The notes under the pieces: model-generated
The model's input: only the letters and a program-made list of their open reading frames with translations
Told to the model about the DNA's origin: nothing
Databases searched by the model: none
Program-made: the position numbers and the translations under genes
Origin: Poronia punctata
Lineage: Eukaryota; Ascomycota; Sordariomycetes; Xylariales; Xylariaceae
Direction of reading: 5' to 3'
DNA: 64,000 nucleotides
Assembly (NCBI GenBank): GCA_022579005.1
Contig: MU401530.1
Span: 100,114 to 164,113 of the forward strand
Shown: piece by piece, positions 56,601 through 64,000 of the stretch
Layout: each line of letters opens with the position of its first letter
Position numbering within the stretch: the first letter of the stretch is position 1

Positions 56601-56931
56601 GGACGCGCGCACAGGAGAGTGCATCGAGGATTTGCTCACAGATCTTAGTGGGGTCTGGCAAGTCAAATTCGATGAACGGCGCTGTGTCGCTGCTGTCCAG
56701 CGGGACAGTTTGACTTATGTCGAGGTAAGTAACGCCACAAACAAATTATGTCCAGTGTCCATCCAGTGTGCAGTATATATATATATATACATGGCATGAG
56801 CTAACACGTATTCGTTCAACTAGATCCTCGATTTCGGCGCCATCCGCGATGGCAAGAAGCCAGAAGAGCTCGGACGACGTATCCTACTAAACGCGCCCGA
56901 AGTTCAGCAGATTATAGAGGAGGATAACTAA
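53652..56931 (+). CDS. cdc4: F-box/WD40 protein Cdc4 (SCF ubiquitin-ligase substrate receptor)
   Basis: Exons 53652..53960, 54043..56724 and 56824..56931 (introns 82 and 99 nt, GTAAGT donors) give 1032 aa. The N-terminus has the poly-Thr/KRSFPPL and DVKEFPLARKPTPPELAHVT blocks seen in fungal Cdc4/FBW7-type proteins. A D-domain-like helix MPTDMQTAFMYQFLRRCSR precedes the F-box at about residues 446-490 (LPLELTLHTLSFLDHRDLCR, AAQVCKQWRRIVDS). From about 655 a WD40 propeller follows, with units such as ITGSDDMLIHVYDTKTGKLR, LVSGSTDRSVRVWDIEKG, LVSGSYDNTVRVWRISTGET and CISGSMDSFVKIWDLETGTC. The last exon closes the protein with LDFGAIRDGKKPEELGRRI. In yeast, SCF-Cdc4 degrades phosphorylated Sic1 and other regulators. 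The same nuclear role is inferred. The second intron has a (TA)n run. Confidence 0.9.
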
Positions 56932-57839
56932 GAGGTACTCGGACTTGTTCTCGGCAGCATTGTTGACATTGTTTGCATTTGTAGCTAGCTGGTATCGTAC
57001 ATAGATTGGAGCGTGTATTGCATGCATGGGCGTCTGGGGCATGTTTTGCAAGGTGTTCCGGCGAAAGCAGGGTTTTCCGGATGTTGATCACAAATATCAG
57101 AAAGTATGATATTTACCCAGGCGCATTAGGCATTTCACGTGTATAGACACCCAATCGAGATGGCTGCTTTTTTCCCCGTTATTTATCAGTTTGCTCCCTT
57201 CTAACAGCTTAACAAACAGCTATCATCACATCCAAACCCAAAAACCCTTGTTATCACCGATTCTAGATAGCTAGCCATTTAAAATATTGCAAGTACACGT
57301 TGTTTTTATAGGATTGTAGTAATATCTACTTAGATAGTCCATCTTACCCCCAAGGCTAGGACTATCAATGTACACCATATCTTGGTCACGCGATAAGAGG
57401 CAGGCTGGCTGATTTGGTTGTGTGTGATATGTTGTATATACAAGTACATTATCGGGCCAAAATCTTTTGTTCTAAGCCCAGACTTCTTTAATCTACAAAT
57501 GTGATTGATAGGCAACAACAGATATCTACTAAAAGTGGTATGTGTATGTGTTATACAGTGTTGGGGCATAATATTACGAGTGTTGGAATCCCTTCCAATA
57601 CCCTTAACCTCATTAACCACATTAGGACCATTAGAACGCAAATATCTTATAAACATAAATATTTAGTTTTTTATATATTTGTTATAGATTGCGTTAGACT
57701 TACCTTATTAAGAAAGTATACGTGCAGTGTACGTATATCTCTTTAATGAAAACGCCTTTATATAGGTTTACAAATATAAAATGAGGTCTTTACACTACCT
57801 CTGAATTAGTTAGTGACATTATAGGTACAAAGCAACACT
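56932..57839. other. Intergenic region next to the AT-rich boundary
   Basis: 3' flank of CDC4. GC content declines after about 57,200 and the sequence passes into the AT-rich block near 57,800. No gene seen. Confidence 0.5.
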
Positions 57840-60800
57840 AAATTTTTTTTTTTTTTTTAATTACTTATTTATTGTTAACAACATTAAAGAAAAATAAACA
57901 AAAAGCATTATTAAATAGCTTTAGCTCTTACCTATTTAGCAATTTAATTTTTTTGTTAAAAGACCTACTTGTAGCTATAAAACCGCAGCCTTCTAAACCT
58001 AAAGTTAATAACAGCACGTTTAAGCCTTGTATTCTAGCTAACACTAAAAGGTGTAATCTTTTAAAATTTACTTTAATTACTACCTTGCCTAGCTGCCGCA
58101 ATACCTTTGTCTCTTTACTCTTACCTTTACTTGCAAACCTTTTTAAAGCCTTTTTTTTGCTATAGCTATTATAAAAGTAGGTTAAATCTTTTAACTTTGC
58201 TTAAAAACCTACTTAAAAAGAAACTTTAGTAGCTAAAGTATATTTGTTTTTTACTACTTTAATTTATATTAGTATTTACTTTAAAAATAACTTTAGTTAC
58301 TACTAGTTTTATTTGCTGCTAAATTTAAAGCATATACCTATTTTTTATATTAGCTGCTATTAATTTTAACTGCTATATACTTACTTATGCTTTTTAACTA
58401 AAGAAAAAGCTGCAAAAACAAGCGTTTTAAAGCTATTTTTAAAAGTAAAAAAGGTTAGCTAGCACTTATAAAAGGTTTCTAAACAGTTTTTTTAATAACT
58501 ACCTTTAAACCTTATTATTAATAAAAGCATAGTAAATTTTAAAAGCAAGGCTAAGGCTAAAATAGTATATAAAAACAAACCTATGCTTATAAGCTTTAAA
58601 GTATAGCTAATTAGGCACTATAGCTATGTTTTTAACTTTATATAGCATTATAATTATTACGGTCTTATTAGTATTTTATACTTAAAAAAACTACTACTAA
58701 GGACAAAAAAATAGCAAAATCTACTAAAAAACGCCTTCCTTGCTAAACGTAACCTTTAAGCCCTTAATAATACTTAAAAAGTAGTTATTAAATTAATAAA
58801 ACGCTTGCTAACCTAGCCTTTTTATGTTTTTTTTAATAACTTATTTACTTTAAGCAATTTACTACTATACCTACGCAATTACCTTAGTATTAGTGCTACT
58901 GCTACTGCACGCTTGCAGTTTGGAATTTTTAAAAGATTTTTTAACTTAAAAAAAAAAGACTAATTTAAAAACTAAATCCTATAGAACGCCTTATAATGCA
59001 AGGCTTTAAAAAACTGCAAAATTTAGCAATTTATATAAAAAAATAGCACCGTTGCCTTGTTTATAAGCACTGTTTATACTAGCTACAAAAACCTTAAAAT
59101 AACCTTTTATTTACGGCTTTAAACAAAAATAGCACTTACTACTTTCGGCCCTAAACTTAAAGCCTTAAAGCTAATTTTAAAAATAGCATATAACTTTAAC
59201 ATTATAAAGGCTAGCATTAATACTATAAATTAACTACGTTTATATAATACGTATACTTATTACGTTTGCCGCGGCCGTAAAAAATGCTTGTTTTTTTAAT
59301 TTCTTCTTAACCTAGCCCTTATAAACACTTTTCTCTTTTAGCAATAAAGCTATAACTACTCTTTAAGGTAAGAAAAATGCAAAAAACAGCTAAATTAAAA
59401 AAATCTAGTGTTGTAAAGGCTTTTTAATAAGTATAGCTATGCTTTAAAAGCTAAATTTTATAGCTACGCAGGCACTAAAGCCTTTAAAAGACCTTGCAAA
59501 GGTTATAGCCGCGTAAAAAGAAAAAGGGGCTTTTGTAAAGCCTGCTAAAGGTTTACCTTTATATCTTAAAAACAAGCTATATTAAGTAAAATAAAGGAGA
59601 ACGTAAAAATAGGTAACAAAAAAAGCACTTTGTTTAGCTATAATAAGTGTAATGTGCTTCTATATAACTTTAATGTATATTAGTACCTTTAGCATAAGGC
59701 AGATTTAGTAAAATAACAAAGATAAATTATATACCTTCTAGCAGCGTTTTTAATTAGTTTATATCTATGTTATCTAAGTACTCTTAGCGCAATATAAAGG
59801 CGTTTTTATTAAAAAGATAGTACGTAACTAGTATATAAAGAGTACGCGTTTTTTACGTATTAAATATATAAGGTATACGTATTTTTTTTATATTACTAAT
59901 AGGTTTTAATTAACTGTAAACCTTTATAAATATATAAGACTTGCTAAAAGAAAGTCCTTATAACTTCTTTTTTTTTTTAATTAATTAAGTTAACATAGTA
60001 TTATAAATAGTAACATATTATAATTATATTAACTTCTAGCTAAACTAACACTAATTAGTAGTTAAATTAGCAACTATAAAAAAGCAAGGTTTAAAGATAA
60101 AGACTATTGTTGCACTTACTCTTTACTTAATTTAAAGTTGCTTTAGCTTTGTATTGCTTTTAAAACTTACTATATTTAAGTAAGTAATAAATAGAAAATT
60201 TAATTTAAATTGTTATATAACTACTTAAAAAAATAAAGTAAGTAAAAAAAGCATATGCTAAATTATAGTAAGCGTTTTATAGGTTATACTTTAATAAAAT
60301 AAAAAATAGTAAGCATTTTTATTACTTTTAACTTATAGCTAATTTAAAAACTAATTAGCATTAATTTATAATAACATTGTTATTATATAACTTTAGTTTA
60401 TTTTTAAAAAAAGATTTAAAAGACTAACTATATTAAAAATTATAACATATATAGTAGTTAGTACTACTTTACTTTAAAAACGCTTTTAATAATAACTTAA
60501 ATTAAGTTAAAATCTTTAAAAAAACAAGCATAGCTATTTATTTATTAAAAAAATATATTATTTTTAAAAAATAAGGTATAAAAAAACTTAACTTTAAAAC
60601 ACTAGTAAAAAATAAGCTAAATATATATGTTTTATATAAAATAACTAAGTATATGCATATATAGCTTAATAGTAAAAACTTTTTATAAGCTGTTTAAGAA
60701 AATTTTAAAAAATAAACACGCTAGTATTTTAATAATATAGTATATATAGTATAACGTTTGTTATTATTAGTACTATAGCAAAAAAGTATTAACTATAGCT

Positions 60801-63800
60801 TAATTTAAAGCTATAATATAATAAGCAATAAGTTGCTTATTATTATAAATAGCAACGTAACTATTAGCAAAGTTTAATACTTTTTTTATATATTTTTAAT
60901 TAGAAAATAAAAACTTAGTTTAACTTTTATATTTACTAATAAAAAAATTATAAGCTAAAATATGCTTAAACCTAAAACATATTTTAAAATATTAGTAACT
61001 AATTAAAAAGCTTAAGCTTTATAAGCTTTTTAAGCTTTTTAAAGTATTTAACTTACTTTTTAACCTTTTTTAACTTTTTAAGCATTATAAACTATATAGG
61101 CTACCTATGCTTTATATACTTTTAAGCGCTTATAGCTAGTAAATCTTTTACTTACTAGCAAGCTAATTACGTTTTAATAGCAAGCTACTTTTATTTAAGC
61201 TATTAAGTATAAAAACATTTTAACTTTATATTTAAATTTGCAAAAATTTAACTATATTTTGCTTTATAATCTACTTTTAATATGTTTAATAAATAATACT
61301 TTTTTTACTTTTAAAAAAATTGTTATATTTATAAAAATATAGTAAAAAGACTAGAATTATATAAGCAAGCTTTATAACTTATTATATAATAAAGCATAAA
61401 TTTTTATTAATATATGCTGCTAAATTAAAATAATAAAAAACTAGTATTAAGCTATATTTTTAATAATTTTTAATAAATGCGCTAAGCAGTACTTTATATA
61501 GCAAATTAGCTTTAATAAGTTATAAATAAAAATATATTTTAAGTTAAATTTACATTTTAACAATATTATAAATTAGTTTTAATACTTTACTAATTAAATA
61601 ATAATTATATATTAAAATATTTATAAAAAAAACTTAAATAAAACTTTTATAAAAGCTTTTAACTTTATAATTAATAAAATTATAAAAGCTTAGTAAGCAC
61701 TTAGCGCTATATATTAAAGTAAAATGTATTTAGTAATAAATATAGTATACGCGTGCAAAGGTATATTTAAGTTTAATATAGCACTTATTTACTAAAAGCT
61801 AATGTTTAAAAGTTTATTTTTTAACTTTTAAGCATATTTATAAGTAGTAAATAATAGTAAAAGCAATATTGCGTTTTATATAAATTATAAGTATAACAAT
61901 TATAGTTATAATAAAAATAATTTAATATTATATTACTTTAGTTTTAAAAGTAAATTAAACTTATTAAAGCAAAAGTATAAGTATTTTATATATAAAAAAA
62001 ACGGTTATTTTTTAACTAATTATTTAATTAAAAAATAATATAAAATAAAACGTTAATTTTTTACTATATATAAAATAATTTATAACTATAAACTAGATAT
62101 TAAGATATTTTCTTAATATTTAATAAATATAGAAAATATTTTTAAAACCGTTTTAAATTTAAACTATAAACAAAATAAAATTAATAATAAAATAGTAAAA
62201 AAATTTACTTAATTTTTAATAAACGCTGTATATATATATTATATTATAAGCAAAAATATATAGCAATCTAAGGTTAAAACGCTAGCAAATTAATTTATAT
62301 TAAAAAATTTGTATAAAGTAAAATATTAAAGTAAATTATAAAATATAAGTGTTTTTAATTATTTAATAGTTAAAAAAGCGTAATTAAAAACATATTTACA
62401 TTTAAATTTAAAAGCAAATATAGTATAAAAACTAAGCAAAGTTTATATTAAATTTAATAGCAGCAATATTATTAAAAATATTAGCATAATTTAAATATAA
62501 AACCTTTTTAAAATAATTATATATTATGTTTTAAATACGCTTACCTTTTTTTTATTTTTGCTATATAATGCTAACTACGTTAGTGCTTATTTTAACAATA
62601 CTAAAAATGTTATTATTTAAAGCAATAGCAACACAATACTAGTTATTTATAAATAAAAATATTTATTTTTTAATATATACTTTAGCAAAATAATTGCGTA
62701 TTTTACTAAAACTAAGTTATATAAGCTTTATAAACAATTTAAGCACTTTAAAGTAGTAAAACTAAAGCAAATGTTAACTATAGCAAGTTATAAAGTAAAT
62801 TATTTTATTTTAAAAAAAATTTAGGAATTTTGCTATTATTGCTAAACGCATAACCTAGCGCTTAAACGCTTTAAATTTACTTTAAAAAATAATTATAAAT
62901 TTAACTATAAAGTTATTATTAACATAGTTTAAATTAATAAAAAACAAGTTTTTTATGTTATTAATTTAGCTACGTTATTTTAAGCTATAACTTTTATTTA
63001 AATAATAAAAGCATATAAAATATAAAATGCACTTTATAAGTGCTAAATTAACGTTTATTAAAAACTGCTTAATTATATAATATATAACCTTAATACTAAC
63101 TTTGCTTTAAAAAAGTTTTAAATTAGTACTAAGATTATAAAAATTATATGCAAAAAAATGCTTATTAAAGCATATTAAGCACTTAGCAAGATTAAACGTA
63201 TATATGCTTCTTTACGCTACGCTTTTAATATAATTAAAAAAAAAATTAGCTACTAAAATAATAACAAATTAATTTTGCAAATAGCAATAAAAGCTTTTAA
63301 TAATACTATAAGACCTAATAAACTAATACTTACTTTATTAGTATTTAGTACTTATTTATAAATTAATTATAATTTACTACTATTACCTAAAATTATTTAG
63401 CGTGCAAAAGCTATTTAAAAGGCTATAAAAGCTATTTAAAATAAAAAAGCAAAAGTAAACGTATTATATACGCTTAATACTTAAAATAGCTTTAATTTAC
63501 TTTTTATTTTTACTTTTTTTTTATAAAGTAAAGTTCTTATTTAGCAAAAAAAGCAAAAATAAAATAGTTCTTTTAAAGTCTAAGTAATTAAAAGCAAAAA
63601 CGTTATTATTAACATAGTTAATAAATTAATAAAGTTTTGTTATATATAAGTAAAACTATATTAACGTGTAAACAAATTTTTAGCAAACGTAAACTAAACT
63701 AACTATAAAGCAAATATAAATTAAAATATACTTTTAATAAAAGTAAAAAACTTATAACCTTTTATTACTTTAGTAGTTATTTGCTACCTTTATAAAAAAC

Positions 63801-64000
63801 TAAAAAAAAGCAAAATAATAATTGTTATATTGCAGTACTTTTTAATAGTACAATTTAAATACGTAATAATACTAAAAACGTACTTAAACGTAAAAAAAAA
63901 GGCGGATTTTTAATTATTATTAAAGCTAAAAAATAAAAGCATTATTTTTACTTTTAGTTTACTTTTTAAAAAATTTAACGCTTTAAAAATTAATAATTTT
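57840..64000. mobile_element. AT-rich, RIP-like degenerated repeat block
   Basis: The sequence becomes strongly A/T-dominated over 6.1 kb and stays so to the window end. TA-rich words (TTAA, TATA, GCTA/TAGC) dominate and all frames are full of TAA and TAG stops, as expected when CpA is mutated to TpA by repeat-induced point mutation. The first 2 kb (to about 59,700) keeps slightly more G+C than the rest and may stem from a different element. No intact gene is present. Confidence 0.8.
62825..63560 (+). pseudogene. Decayed integrase region of a copia-like retrotransposon
   Basis: In the plus-strand frame beginning near 62830, runs between stop codons resemble the integrase part of fungal Ty1/copia-type polyproteins: a C-x2-C zinc-finger end (EFCYYC), RFKFTLKNNYKFNYKVII, YVINLATLF and further motifs to about 63,540. 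Many of the interrupting stops are TAA where Gln is usual, and catalytic Asp positions read as Asn, both fitting C-to-T change at CpA on either strand. It is inactive. The matching reverse transcriptase would lie to the right, outside the window. Confidence 0.5.

Noticed and set aside
57872..58165. 97-codon frame in the AT-rich block
   Set aside because: Low-complexity Lys/Leu/Phe-rich product expected from AT-rich DNA; no domain.

Overview
The window is nuclear DNA of a filamentous ascomycete, most likely a sordariomycete. The signs are short GT-AG introns (about 47-115 nt, branch sites near CTRAC), gene families typical of these fungi (FMP52, DUF6594, DUF3659/DUF6987 proteins, STAND-type N-domain proteins, a QDE-2-like Argonaute, a Cdc4 F-box protein), many TAGG microsatellites, and one very AT-rich block that looks RIP-mutated. 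Splice sites were called by eye from frame, conserved motifs and consensus; no transcript evidence was available.

0-8 kb: a partial octopine/opine-type dehydrogenase runs off the left edge. A long gap follows, then a 56-residue Cys-rich peptide gene ending in the CaaX box CTVM, MED7 of Mediator, a DNAJC9-like co-chaperone, and a deaminase that shares its promoter region with the co-chaperone. 8-12 kb: a tRNA-Lys(CUU) gene whose T-stem is interrupted by a 62-nt GT...AG segment, a degraded tRNA-like sequence, and otherwise empty DNA. 11.9-15.3 kb: a complete four-exon Argonaute with D-E-D-H catalytic residues. 16-22 kb: a CorA-like membrane protein, FMP52, and an APH/kinase-like protein.

22-26 kb: an N-domain/retropepsin-like gene is divergent to a DUF6594 membrane-protein gene. 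Both contain tiny exons. 26.7-27.5 kb: a four-exon, possibly DUF6699-like gene. 28.1-29.2 kb: a non-autonomous TIR element with TA duplications carries a minisatellite. 30.9-47.8 kb: a neighbourhood rich in hydrophilic repeat proteins, with a small LEA-like protein, a 1139-aa LEA/DUF3659/DUF6987 protein, a second DUF3659 protein and two low-complexity proteins sharing one conserved C-terminal strand motif. A DUF676-like hydrolase and an uncharacterised 200-aa family member lie among them. 50-57 kb: a small spliced membrane protein and the cell-cycle F-box/WD40 protein Cdc4.

57.8-64 kb: GC content falls abruptly to an AT-rich block with no intact genes. A copia-like integrase remnant with many stops can still be read near 62.8-63.5 kb. 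The genes do not form one operon-like unit. The main groupings are the hydrophilic protein neighbourhood, the divergent N-domain/DUF6594 pair, and the close proximity of genome-defence evidence (an Argonaute gene, RIP-like decay).
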